Below, piece by piece: positions 1-6,638 of a DNA stretch of 35,345 nt. Positions within the stretch are counted from its first letter, which is position 1; each line of letters begins with the position of its first letter. Location of the stretch: the NCBI GenBank assembly GCA_002083515.1, contig LWDN01000021.1, positions 6,667 through 42,011 on the forward strand. The letters run 5' to 3'. A program made the position numbers and the translations under genes. This DNA is from Proteobacteria bacterium HN_bin10 (GTDB taxonomy: Bacteria > Pseudomonadota > Alphaproteobacteria > Caulobacterales > Aquidulcibacteraceae). Below the pieces are notes generated by a model that made no database searches, was not told where the DNA came from, and saw only the letters and a program-made list of their open reading frames with translations.

Positions 1-134
1 ACGTTGGGCGGCGGGATGACGATGCAGAACGGATCGGCCTTGGGGTCGGCCTTCGGCTTGAAGGCGCCGGATTCCTCCCAGGCCTTCGACCAGCGGGGTT
101 CCACTTCCTTAGGATTGAACGTCGTCTCGATCAT
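1..134 (-). CDS. valS: Valyl-tRNA synthetase, N-terminal fragment (cut by window edge)
   Basis: ValS charges tRNA-Val with valine in the cytoplasm. Only the first 44 codons lie in the window, starting with ATG at 134-132 on the minus strand. The reading includes the family's typical start, with NPKEVEPRW followed by a linker and then FCIVIPPPNV, the strand just before the HIGH signature of class I synthetases. The frame runs open through position 1. It lies downstream of popZ on the same strand, an arrangement found in many alphaproteobacteria, but a strong terminator at 206-232 separates the two, so valS probably has its own promoter. Identity is confident; nothing can be said about the rest of the protein. 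Confidence 0.9.
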   Translation of the reverse strand, partial: MIETTFNPKEVEPRWSKAWEESGAFKPKADPKADPFCIVIPPPN

Positions 135-205
135 TCCTGAGCCTATAGCAGGGCGCAGGCGGGCGGCGCGAGATGGCATTTCGCAGGCGCACACCACCAC
201 GAACG

Positions 206-232
206 AAAAACGCCCCGGCTTTCACCGGGGCG
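206..232 (-). terminator. Rho-independent terminator after popZ
   Basis: Read on the minus strand, a perfect 8-bp GC stem (cgccccgg / ccggggcg, 211-232) with a 6-nt loop is followed by a run of five T (206-210). It lies 24 nt past the popZ stop and upstream of the valS start, so it should insulate the two genes. Confidence 0.85.
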
Positions 233-256
233 CTCCAGTTCCTGGGTAGACTGACC

Positions 257-757
257 TTACCGAGACATTCGCGCGATGCGCTCCAGCTCCGCCTCGACGC
301 GCGCTTCGACGATAGCCGCCAGATTGCGGTCGAGCCATTCCTTCAGCATCGGCTTCAGCAGTTCGCGGACGACGCCCTCAACCGTCTGGCCGGGTTGATC
401 GGAAATTCGGAGCGTTCCGGCAAGCCGCGCCAGCGATCCGGCCGCGGCGCTCGCCACAGGCGTCGACAGAATGGCATCGGCGGTCGGCTCGGCGGCGATC
501 GCACGCGGTTGCGGAGCAGTGGCGATTGCGGGCTCGGGCACGTGCTTCACCTCTTGCTTTGCGGCCGGCTCGACCGCTTCGAAAACGATGTCGTCTTCCT
601 CATCCGCGATCTGCGGCGCTGGCGCTGGATGATCGGTTTGAGTGAGATCGAGGACGGGCGCTGCGTTCGGCGCCTGCTCTTCCTCGGAAATGATCCGGCG
701 GATCGACGCCAGGATTTCTTCCATTGAAGGTTCGGCTTGTTGTTCTTGAACCGCCAT
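257..757 (-). CDS. popZ: Polar organising protein PopZ (DUF2497 family)
   Basis: PopZ self-assembles at cell poles, anchors the centromere-bound ParB complex and recruits cell-cycle regulators in Caulobacter and relatives. The 166-aa product has the family's three parts: a short N-terminal helix (about 12-27, SMEEILASIRRII) for client binding, a Pro/Ala/Glu-rich acidic disordered linker (about 30-105), and C-terminal oligomerisation helices (about 110-166, with LLKPMLKEWLDRNL). The ATG at 757 is preferred over the upstream TTG at 781 because family members start just before this helix. It is downstream of pcm and upstream of valS. Three GANTC motifs lie within 70 bp upstream of the start, which hints at methylation-linked cell-cycle control (inference). 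Confidence 0.9.
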   Translation of the reverse strand: MAVQEQQAEPSMEEILASIRRIISEEEQAPNAAPVLDLTQTDHPAPAPQIADEEDDIVFEAVEPAAKQEVKHVPEPAIATAPQPRAIAAEPTADAILSTPVASAAAGSLARLAGTLRISDQPGQTVEGVVRELLKPMLKEWLDRNLAAIVEARVEAELERIARMSR

Positions 758-782
758 GTCCAGCCCCGCGCACCTGAGCAAA

Positions 783-800
783 CGAGTCGCTTGCGACTCG
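783..800 (-). promoter_or_regulatory. Hairpin with two GANTC sites upstream of popZ
   Basis: A perfect 8-bp inverted repeat (cgagtcgc, 2-nt loop, gcgactcg) lies 26 bp upstream of the popZ start. Each arm holds a GANTC site (784-788 and 795-799), and a third GATTC is at 819-823. On the minus strand the stem is followed only by TTTGC, so it could be a weak pcm terminator, a leader hairpin, or CcrM/GcrA sites in the popZ promoter. The sequence alone does not decide between these. Confidence 0.4.
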
Positions 801-929
801 AAGATTATTGATCGCTGCGATTCGGGTCCACCAGAGCAGGCCCGATGGAATCGCCACTCTCAAGTGCACACTGTTCGGGATCGAATAAGGGAAAGTTAAT
901 GGGCGCGCGTGCGCTATTTCGTTGCGCGA

Positions 930-1580
930 TCAGAACGCGAAAGCCGGCGGCTTGCTCAAACCCGGCGCGACCGGCGGCGCCGCGTCGAAGGCGCTGCGAT
1001 ACGCGACCGCGTCGTCCGCGCGCGTGTAGATGCGCGCTGCGCCCGCTGCGCCTTGGCGCACGATCACGCCAAGCCGTCCGCCCGGCGCCAATTGGGCGAG
1101 CCATGCGTCCGGCACAAATTCCGCCGAGCCGTTGAGCAGGATCACATCATAGGGCGCATCGTCAGCCCAACCGTCTGCGGCTGCCGTCGAGACCGTCCGC
1201 ACATTGATGGCGCCGCACGATTCCAGCGCCGCACGCGCGGCGAAGGAAAGATCCGGATCGGGATCGAGTGCGATCACGTCTTCGCAGCACGCCGCCAGCA
1301 CCGCCGCGCCGTAACCGGTCGCGCCCGCGATCTCCAATGCGCGCTCGTTCGCCTTAGGCGCCAGCGCTTGGATCAGCTTGGCCAGAGCGCGCGGGCGCAT
1401 CAGCGTCCGCCCCGGCGCCACTTCGAGGTCCAAGTCGCCATAGGCCAGGGTGCGCTTGGCCGCCGGCACGAAGCGTTCGCGCGGCAGCGTCCGCATGGCG
1501 CGGATGATGCGCGTGTCGGTCACGTCCGAGGGACGGACCTGGCTTTCGACCATGAAATCGCGGGCCTTGGCGAAATCCAT
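930..1580 (-). CDS. pcm: Protein-L-isoaspartate O-methyltransferase family protein
   Basis: Members of this SAM-dependent family methylate isoaspartyl residues in damaged proteins; the branch found next to popZ/tolC is poorly characterised and may have another substrate. The 216-aa protein shows the PCMT pattern: an N-terminal segment (MVESQVRPSDV), the YGDLDLEV and MRPRALAKLIQAL blocks, and a Rossmann motif I near residue 82 (ALEIAGATGYGAAVLA, where the family usually has E-I-G-x-G-x-G). The A-G-A-T-G-Y-G version is a mild departure but common in this branch. It ends with the short aromatic tail seen in this group. The start is the ATG at 1580. In many relatives a tolC gene separates pcm from popZ; here it is absent. 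Confidence 0.85.
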   Translation of the reverse strand: MDFAKARDFMVESQVRPSDVTDTRIIRAMRTLPRERFVPAAKRTLAYGDLDLEVAPGRTLMRPRALAKLIQALAPKANERALEIAGATGYGAAVLAACCEDVIALDPDPDLSFAARAALESCGAINVRTVSTAAADGWADDAPYDVILLNGSAEFVPDAWLAQLAPGGRLGVIVRQGAAGAARIYTRADDAVAYRSAFDAAPPVAPGLSKPPAFAF

Positions 1581-1633
1581 ACGGCAACTCCGAGGCCGGG
1601 GTTAAATTGCTGCGGCCCGTGGGGCAAGGCGGC

Positions 1634-1702
1634 AATATGGACCGCCGGCGCCCTCACCGGCATGCGCGGTGCCGGCCGGCGAGGGCGCCGGTGGTCCACA
1701 TT
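1634..1702. repeat. Palindromic repeat, tggaccgccggcgccc family, copy 1
   Basis: Two 22-bp arms (1634-1655 and 1681-1702, two mismatches) carrying tggaccgccggcgccctc enclose a 25-bp centre that contains its own small hairpin (ccggca/tgccgg). The right arm overlaps the last two bases of the stop codon of the extensin-like gene (1701-1703). A second, longer copy in the opposite orientation is at 6475-6619. It resembles REP/BIME-type elements and could stabilise or terminate transcripts on either side. Confidence 0.85.
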
Positions 1703-2375
1703 AACGACACATGGCGTCGCGGCCGAGGTCGAAGTGGAGATGGTCTCGGTGGGCGCGGTTGTAGTCGGGAGAGAGCACAGCCTGGAAGTGTTCGCACGCC
1801 CCGTCCCGGACCTCGCGGAGGAAGCCCCGATCCCGGCGCGAGCCGCGCCAGCCCTCGGCCACGCTGACCGTACGTCCGTCTGCGAGGGTGAAGCCCTGGA
1901 TATCGATTGCGTTGGCGCTGGCGTGCTCGCTGAGCCGGCCGTCGCTGCGCCCGGCGATGCGGCGGCACTGGTAAGCCGGGGCCGCGAACTCGATGCGCGC
2001 CAGGTCCTGCCCGTAGCGGCGGCGGGCGGCCGGCGCGGCCACATCCCGCTCCCAGAGAAGCAACGCCGCGGTCGTCGCGCAGCTCGCGCCGAGGGGCGCC
2101 GAATAGGTCGCCCGGCTGAGCTTGACCGCGTCCCGATAGCCGCAGCCGCGCGCCCCCGCGAAATCCGGCAGCGCCTCGAACTCAGTGCCGGCCCCGACCA
2201 ACACCGCTCGGCAGAGCCCCGGATCGCGCTGGAACAGCGCAATGTTGGACGCGCTCAAAGCGACCGGCTCGGCGCGGCGTGGAAGGGCGGCGAGCGTAGC
2301 CAGCACCAGCGCCACCGCCGCTGCCCAGACCGCCCACAGCCGGGCGCGCGCGGAAATGATGCTTGGAAATCGCAT
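1701..2375 (-). CDS. Extensin-like C-terminal domain protein (M15/LAS-type zinc peptidase fold)
   Basis: The 224-aa product has a membrane-spanning or signal segment at about 13-30 (VWAAAVALVLATLAALP) and is therefore probably periplasmic or membrane-anchored. The rest matches the bacterial extensin-like family: a CGYRDAVKL region, a SEHASANAIDIQGF block and a C-terminal HRDHLHFD block. The H-x6-D pair and the terminal H-x-H are the likely zinc ligands of the LAS/M15 peptidase fold, which suggests activity on peptidoglycan peptides. Several cysteines probably form disulphides in the periplasm. No enzymatic role has been proved for the family as far as I know. It lies upstream of pcm on the same strand, separated by a palindromic repeat that touches its stop codon. 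Confidence 0.8.
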   Translation of the reverse strand: MRFPSIISARARLWAVWAAAVALVLATLAALPRRAEPVALSASNIALFQRDPGLCRAVLVGAGTEFEALPDFAGARGCGYRDAVKLSRATYSAPLGASCATTAALLLWERDVAAPAARRRYGQDLARIEFAAPAYQCRRIAGRSDGRLSEHASANAIDIQGFTLADGRTVSVAEGWRGSRRDRGFLREVRDGACEHFQAVLSPDYNRAHRDHLHFDLGRDAMCR

Positions 2376-2454
2376 GGGGAGAGCGAGCGCCTTGACCGAT
2401 TCCGTGGGCTGCGCCTAGGACTGCCGCCCCGCCGCGACCATATCGGGCGGCCGA

Positions 2455-2528
2455 GGCCTCGTGGCGGAGTGGCTACGCAGAGGACTGCAAATCCTTGCAC
2501 CCCGGTTCGATTCCGGGCGAGGCCTCCA
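2455..2528 (+). tRNA. tRNA-Cys (GCA)
   Basis: A complete cloverleaf can be read: acceptor ggcctcg pairing with cgaggcc, D-arm with agtggcta, anticodon loop ctgcaaa with GCA at 2487-2489, T-arm ccggttcgattccgg, discriminator T and an encoded CCA at 2526-2528. The length is 74 nt. A strong hairpin terminator follows at 2662-2689. Confidence 0.95.
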
Positions 2529-2661
2529 AATCATTCACCCTATTGCGCAACGCTTTCGCAGGCTTCGTGAAGCCGGCGTTTGCCATTAACGGCTTTTTTA
2601 CCTGTTAGCGTCATATTGACCACGTCTTCCCTTGGAGACACCCCACCATACCCAACGCCTT

Positions 2662-2689
2662 CGAGGGCCCCGCAAGGGGCCCTCGTTTT
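2662..2689 (+). terminator. Rho-independent terminator downstream of tRNA-Cys
   Basis: A perfect 10-bp stem (cgagggcccc / ggggccctcg) with a gcaa tetraloop is followed by TTTTC. It lies between the two tRNA genes, about 130 nt after tRNA-Cys, so the primary transcript would carry a long trailer or there is an extra short RNA in between. The 2529-2661 stretch shows no convincing ORF. Confidence 0.85.
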
Positions 2690-2776
2690 CCTTTGGGCTA
2701 GCGGAGCGCCAAAGGCCCTTTTCCCCCGGCGCCGAACTTGATAGAGACCCCGCTCCCGCCGCGGTGGGAGACATAT

Positions 2777-2851
2777 TCCTCGGTAGCTCAGTGGTAGAGC
2801 AACCGGCTGTTAACCGGTTGGTCGTAGGTTCGAATCCTACCCGAGGAGCCA
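2777..2851 (+). tRNA. tRNA-Asn (GTT)
   Basis: The acceptor tcctcgg pairs with ccgagga. The D-arm is gctcagtggtagagc, the anticodon stem is accgg/ccggt around ctgttaa with GTT at 2809-2811, and the T-arm is gtaggttcgaatcctac. Discriminator G and an encoded CCA (2849-2851) follow. The length is 75 nt. A separate terminator precedes it, so it probably has its own promoter in 2690-2776. Confidence 0.95.
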
Positions 2852-2886
2852 TTCTCCTTTCTTCATTGGTTGGATCAGAGTTCTTC

Positions 2887-2917
2887 AGCCCGCTGGCCGT
2901 TCGCCCGCGGGCTTTTT
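2887..2917 (+). terminator. Probable terminator after tRNA-Asn
   Basis: A 7-bp stem (agcccgc / gcgggct) encloses a 13-nt loop and is followed by TTTT. It lies 36 nt after tRNA-Asn and just before the convergent NTF2-like gene. Confidence 0.65.
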
Positions 2918-2927
2918 GTTTGACCGC

Positions 2928-3359
2928 TTAGCCGCCCTTGTACGCCGGCAGCAGGTGCGCGAGACGCGCGCCCATCTCGGCGCCGAGCGCCTGCAGGCCG
3001 TTGAGCGGCCGGATCATCACTTCGAAATCGGCAATCAGCCCGGCTTCATCGAACTGAATGAGATCGACGCCCTTCAATTCCTTGTCGCCGACGCGGGCGC
3101 TGAATTCCAGCACCACGCTCAAGCCGTCAGCCGATGCGAACTGGCGGTGGTAGGTGAAATCCTCGAACACGGTCAGCACCGTACGCAGCAGCAGCGTCAC
3201 CGCTTGCGCCGAGCGATACGGCTTGAACGCCATCGGCGAACGGAAGCTTGCGTCGGGATGAACGATGCCGTCGAGACCTGAGAGGTCCTTGCTCGCGACC
3301 ATGGCGTGCCAAGCATCCAGCGACGCAGCAGCGTTGGGGTTAAGGTTCGCGGGCGTCAT
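2928..3359 (-). CDS. NTF2-like / SnoaL-like family protein
   Basis: This 143-aa protein of the NTF2-like alpha+beta barrel superfamily has the usual order of elements: an N-terminal helix with W17, a HPDASFRSPMAFKPY segment after the first strands, and a C-terminal beta sheet with KGVDLIQFDEAGLIADFEVMI ending in a basic helix. The fold serves as a small-molecule binding pocket or isomerase scaffold; no catalytic residues can be assigned here. It is the last gene of a minus-strand run, 12 bp after two FAD-dependent oxidoreductases, so it could act on or bind a product of that cluster (inference). Start ATG at 3359. Confidence 0.75.
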   Translation of the reverse strand: MTPANLNPNAAASLDAWHAMVASKDLSGLDGIVHPDASFRSPMAFKPYRSAQAVTLLLRTVLTVFEDFTYHRQFASADGLSVVLEFSARVGDKELKGVDLIQFDEAGLIADFEVMIRPLNGLQALGAEMGARLAHLLPAYKGG

Positions 3360-3371
3360 GAATCTTGTTCC

Positions 3372-4868
3372 TTACGCCTTCAGCACTGCCGCCGCGGCGT
3401 TGCGGCCGGATGCCCCGCTCAAACCGCCGCCGCCATGCACGCCATTGCCGCAGAGGTAGAGGTTGTCGATCGGGGTCTTGTGCGTCGACCAGCCCGGCAT
3501 CGGGCGCATGAAGAACATCTGATCGAGGATGAGCTGGCCGTGATTGAGGTCGCCCTCGGTCAGGCCATAGGTTTGTTCGAGGTCGAGCGGGGTCAGCGAC
3601 TTCACCTCGCGGATCGAGGCTTTGAGCTGCGGCAGCGCGCTCGCCGCCGTGTCGATGGCGACACGCTCCAACACCGAACGCTCCTGACCCCACTCGCTGT
3701 CGCGCAGCGCGTAGGGCGCGAACTGGAAGTGCAGCGACACCACCGGACCGTCAGCCGTGGCCTCGAGATACGGCGCCGTCGACATCTGGCCGTACTTGGC
3801 CGCGTCGTAGGCGCGCTCGACGTAGCGGACCGAGGGCGCGATCACGACCGTGCCGTCCGGCAGGCCGTGATTGCCGTCCGTCAGCAAATGCACCTTAGCC
3901 ACGGCGCCGCGCATCTTGATCGATTGCGTGTGCCAGACGAATTCCGGCGGCAGCTCGGGCGCGCCGACGAGATCGAGCAGCGTGTGACGCGGATCGGCAC
4001 CGGAAATGACGATTGCCGCGCGAATTTCCTCACCCGAGGCGAGCCGCACGCCTTGCACGCGCTGGTCATCGGTGAGGATCGTCGCCACCTCGGTTTCCGT
4101 GCGCACCTGCCCGCCGCGCGCCTTCAGCGCCGCGACCAGCGCTTCGGCAATGCGCCCGACGCCGCCCGCGACGCGCCTATGACCCGGCCCACCCCGGTTC
4201 AGCCAATTGTGCAGAAGCGTGTAGCCTGAACCCGCCGACATCGGCCCCAAAGTCGCGCCATGGATGGCGACCGCGCCAATCGCGGCGCGCAAGACGTCAG
4301 ACTCGAACCATTCCTCGGTCAATTCCAACGCCGACATCGGCAGCGCGCGGATGACGCGGAACATGTCGCGCGCGCCGAGCCCGCGCAGCTTCAAGCCGAG
4401 CTGCGCGAGCGGCAGTCCCTCCGACATCGACACGTGCGGCAACCGCGGCATCGGCGTGCGATACGCCGCATCGAGAAAAGAAGCCGCCTCGCGCATGAAC
4501 GCTACGAACGCGGGCCAGCGCTCGGCATCCTTGGCCGAGAACGCCCGGATCGACGCGAGCGTGACCTCCTCCGTATCCGCCGTCAGCCGAAGCTGGCGGC
4601 CATCCGGCAGCAGAGAAATGAGCGGCTCGCTTCGAGATTCCGGCAAGCCGTGCCGCGCGAGATCGAGATCGCTGATGATATCGGGACGCAATTGTCCGCC
4701 GGCATGCAGCGCATCGGCGGTGAAGCCCGGCTTGAACGTTTCCGTCACCGCCTGGCCGCCGGCGATGGCGCGACGTTCGAGCAGCAGCACCTGCTTGCCG
4801 GCCTTGGCGAGATAGTTCGCCGCGACCAGGCTGTTGAGGCCGGCGCCAATAATGATGATGTCGGCCAT
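3372..4868 (-). CDS. Phytoene desaturase-like FAD-dependent oxidoreductase (PYROXD2/CrtI-related), second of pair
   Basis: A 498-aa flavoprotein of the CrtI/PYROXD2 branch of amine-oxidase-fold enzymes. The N-terminus is a Rossmann FAD motif (IIIIGAGLNSLVAANYLAK), in which the third glycine of GxGxxG is a serine, followed by the acidic LLLERR strand end. The GGQAVTE motif follows. The C-terminus has the FAD-closing LCGNGVHGGGGLSGASGRNAA segment. Family members desaturate or oxidise hydrophobic or amine-bearing substrates; the substrate here is unknown. Its ATG overlaps the TGA of the upstream homologue by one base (TGATG), indicating translational coupling and probably a heteromeric or sequential role. 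No phytoene synthase is nearby, so carotenoid synthesis is not indicated. Confidence 0.85.
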   Translation of the reverse strand: MADIIIIGAGLNSLVAANYLAKAGKQVLLLERRAIAGGQAVTETFKPGFTADALHAGGQLRPDIISDLDLARHGLPESRSEPLISLLPDGRQLRLTADTEEVTLASIRAFSAKDAERWPAFVAFMREAASFLDAAYRTPMPRLPHVSMSEGLPLAQLGLKLRGLGARDMFRVIRALPMSALELTEEWFESDVLRAAIGAVAIHGATLGPMSAGSGYTLLHNWLNRGGPGHRRVAGGVGRIAEALVAALKARGGQVRTETEVATILTDDQRVQGVRLASGEEIRAAIVISGADPRHTLLDLVGAPELPPEFVWHTQSIKMRGAVAKVHLLTDGNHGLPDGTVVIAPSVRYVERAYDAAKYGQMSTAPYLEATADGPVVSLHFQFAPYALRDSEWGQERSVLERVAIDTAASALPQLKASIREVKSLTPLDLEQTYGLTEGDLNHGQLILDQMFFMRPMPGWSTHKTPIDNLYLCGNGVHGGGGLSGASGRNAAAAVLKA

Positions 4869-6451
4869 CAGCGCCAGTCCTTCAGCACTTCCTGCGCCGC
4901 TAGCTTGCCCGCCGCGCCCATGACCCCACCGCCCGGGTGCGCGCCGGAAGCGCCGAAATAATAACCCGGCAGCGGCGTGCGGAAGTCAGCCCATTGCGGC
5001 GCCGGACGCAGGAAGAAGAGTTGATGCAACAACAGTTCGCCATGGAAGATGTTGCCGCCGGTGATGCCGGCGATGCGCTCTATGTCCTTCGGCGTGATCA
5101 CCTGCTTGCCGACGATGATCTTGCGGATGTTCGGCGCATAGCGCTCGATCGTGGAGATCACCGTCTCGCCGAAGGCATCGCGCTTGGCATCGTCCCAGCC
5201 GCCCTCGATGTCATAGGGCGCGTATTGCACGAAGCATGACATCACGTGGTGGCCCGGCGGGGCCATGTCGCGATCGATCATCGAGGGGATGATCATGTCG
5301 ATATAGGGGTTCGTGGAAAATTGGCCGTACTTCGCCTCGTCGTAGGCGCGTTCGATGTAGTCGATCGAAGGGCTGATCGAGATCGCGCCTTTGTGCAGCG
5401 GGCTTTCGCCTGGCAAGCACGTGAATTCCGGCAAGCCGGAGAGCGCGATGTTCACCTTGCCGGATGAGCCGCGCACGCGGAAATTCTTGATCTGCTCGAC
5501 GAACTCGTCCGGGAAGTGCTTGCTTTCCACGAACGACAGGAAGCTGCGTTTCGGATCGGCCGCCGACATGACGACCTTGGCATGCAACTCGTCGCCGTTC
5601 TCCAGCGCCACGCCAACGGCGCGTCCGGCTTTCACGATGACGTTTGCAACCGAGGCGTTGGTTCTGATCTCGGCCCCGATCGCACGCGCCGAAGCGGCAA
5701 TCGCGGCAGTGACCCCGCCGGTGCCATTCTTGGCGAAGCCCCAGGCGCGGAAGGCGCCGTCGATCTCGCCCATATAATGGTGCAACAGCACGTACGCGGT
5801 GCCCGGCGAATGCGGACCGAGAAAAGTGCCGATGATGCCAGACGCGGACTTCGTTCCCTTCAACGGATCGAACTCGAACCACTCGTTCAGCAGATCGGCG
5901 GAAGATTGCGTAACCAGCTTGACGATCCGGTAGAGTTCCTTCTCGCTCAAACTCCGCGCGTATTGCCCCAACTTCAGCAGCCCCAGCATATCGCGCAGCG
6001 ACAGCGAGGATGGATCGGGCGGCACCAGCGACAGCACTGGCTTGATCGCCTTCGCCGCTCTGGCCATGACGCGGCTGTATTCGTCGGCGGCTTCGGCGTC
6101 CTTCGGCGAGTGACGATAGATTTCGCGGCGCGTCGGCTCATGATCGGGCCACGCCGCGAGATAATCGCCATTGTCCATCGGCGTGACGGTGGATGGCAAC
6201 GGCAAGATTTTCAGACCATGACGCGGCAGTTCGAGATCGCGGATGATCTCGGGACGCAGCAAGCTGACGACGTAAGAGAATTCGGTGAACTTGTAGCCCG
6301 GGAATATCTCTTCCGTGACCGCCGCGCCGCCAACGATTTCGCGGCGCTCTAGGATCACCACCTTCTTGCCGGCGCGCGCCAGGTAAGCGCCGGCGATCAG
6401 GCCATTGTGGCCGGCGCCGATGATGATCGCGTCGTATGTGTTTACGGACAT
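4868..6451 (-). CDS. Phytoene desaturase-like FAD-dependent oxidoreductase (PYROXD2/CrtI-related), first of pair
   Basis: A 527-aa flavoprotein homologous to the next gene. It carries an intact dinucleotide motif (AIIIGAGHNGLIAGAYLARAG), the VVILERREIVGGAAVTEE segment that follows it in the family, and a C-terminal GASGAHPGGGVMGAAG FAD-binding block. The similarity of the two products in order and motifs indicates an old tandem duplication. A GcvT-like aminomethyltransferase lies upstream on the same strand beyond a palindromic repeat. The combination suggests oxidation of a methylated amine or similar substrate with one-carbon transfer to folate, but this is inference. Start ATG at 6451; its stop overlaps the next start. 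Confidence 0.87.
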   Translation of the reverse strand: MSVNTYDAIIIGAGHNGLIAGAYLARAGKKVVILERREIVGGAAVTEEIFPGYKFTEFSYVVSLLRPEIIRDLELPRHGLKILPLPSTVTPMDNGDYLAAWPDHEPTRREIYRHSPKDAEAADEYSRVMARAAKAIKPVLSLVPPDPSSLSLRDMLGLLKLGQYARSLSEKELYRIVKLVTQSSADLLNEWFEFDPLKGTKSASGIIGTFLGPHSPGTAYVLLHHYMGEIDGAFRAWGFAKNGTGGVTAAIAASARAIGAEIRTNASVANVIVKAGRAVGVALENGDELHAKVVMSAADPKRSFLSFVESKHFPDEFVEQIKNFRVRGSSGKVNIALSGLPEFTCLPGESPLHKGAISISPSIDYIERAYDEAKYGQFSTNPYIDMIIPSMIDRDMAPPGHHVMSCFVQYAPYDIEGGWDDAKRDAFGETVISTIERYAPNIRKIIVGKQVITPKDIERIAGITGGNIFHGELLLHQLFFLRPAPQWADFRTPLPGYYFGASGAHPGGGVMGAAGKLAAQEVLKDWR

Positions 6452-6474
6452 GCGAGACCTCAGGACGCGCGCTT

Positions 6475-6619
6475 AATATGGACCGCCGGCGCCCTCGCCG
6501 GCCGGCGCCAGTGCTTGAAAGTTGCAGCGCACGGCTCCGCCGCGCATGCGTCGCGGAGTGACGCGCTCCTCTTGATCGACCGCCGTCGCATGCCGGCGGG
6601 GGCGCCGGCGGTCCATATT
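6475..6619. repeat. Palindromic repeat, tggaccgccggcgccc family, copy 2 (long form)
   Basis: 22-bp arms at 6475-6496 and 6598-6619 differ at one position and match the arms of the copy at 1634-1702. The centre begins gccggccggc and ends with a catgccgg motif, the reverse-complement order of copy 1, with about 75 bp of extra sequence between. The element occupies most of the 187-bp gap between the GcvT-like gene and the flavoprotein pair, so it may terminate, attenuate or stabilise the message there. Confidence 0.85.
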
Positions 6620-6638
6620 AAGTCCGTACGTTCTTCCA

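Noticed and set aside
909..2570. Long open frame on the plus strand (553 codons) covering pcm, the extensin-like gene and tRNA-Cys
   Set aside because: It runs antisense to two genes with clear family motifs and through a tRNA; the translation is Arg/Ala-rich without domain pattern, typical of GC-rich antisense frames.
2529..2661. Small RNA gene between the tRNA genes
   Set aside because: There is a terminator after it, but no promoter, structure or conserved feature that separates it from a tRNA-Cys trailer.
3372..6451. Carotenoid biosynthesis locus
   Set aside because: The two CrtI-like proteins belong to the PYROXD2-type branch by motif, and there is no phytoene synthase, cyclase or GGPP synthase nearby.
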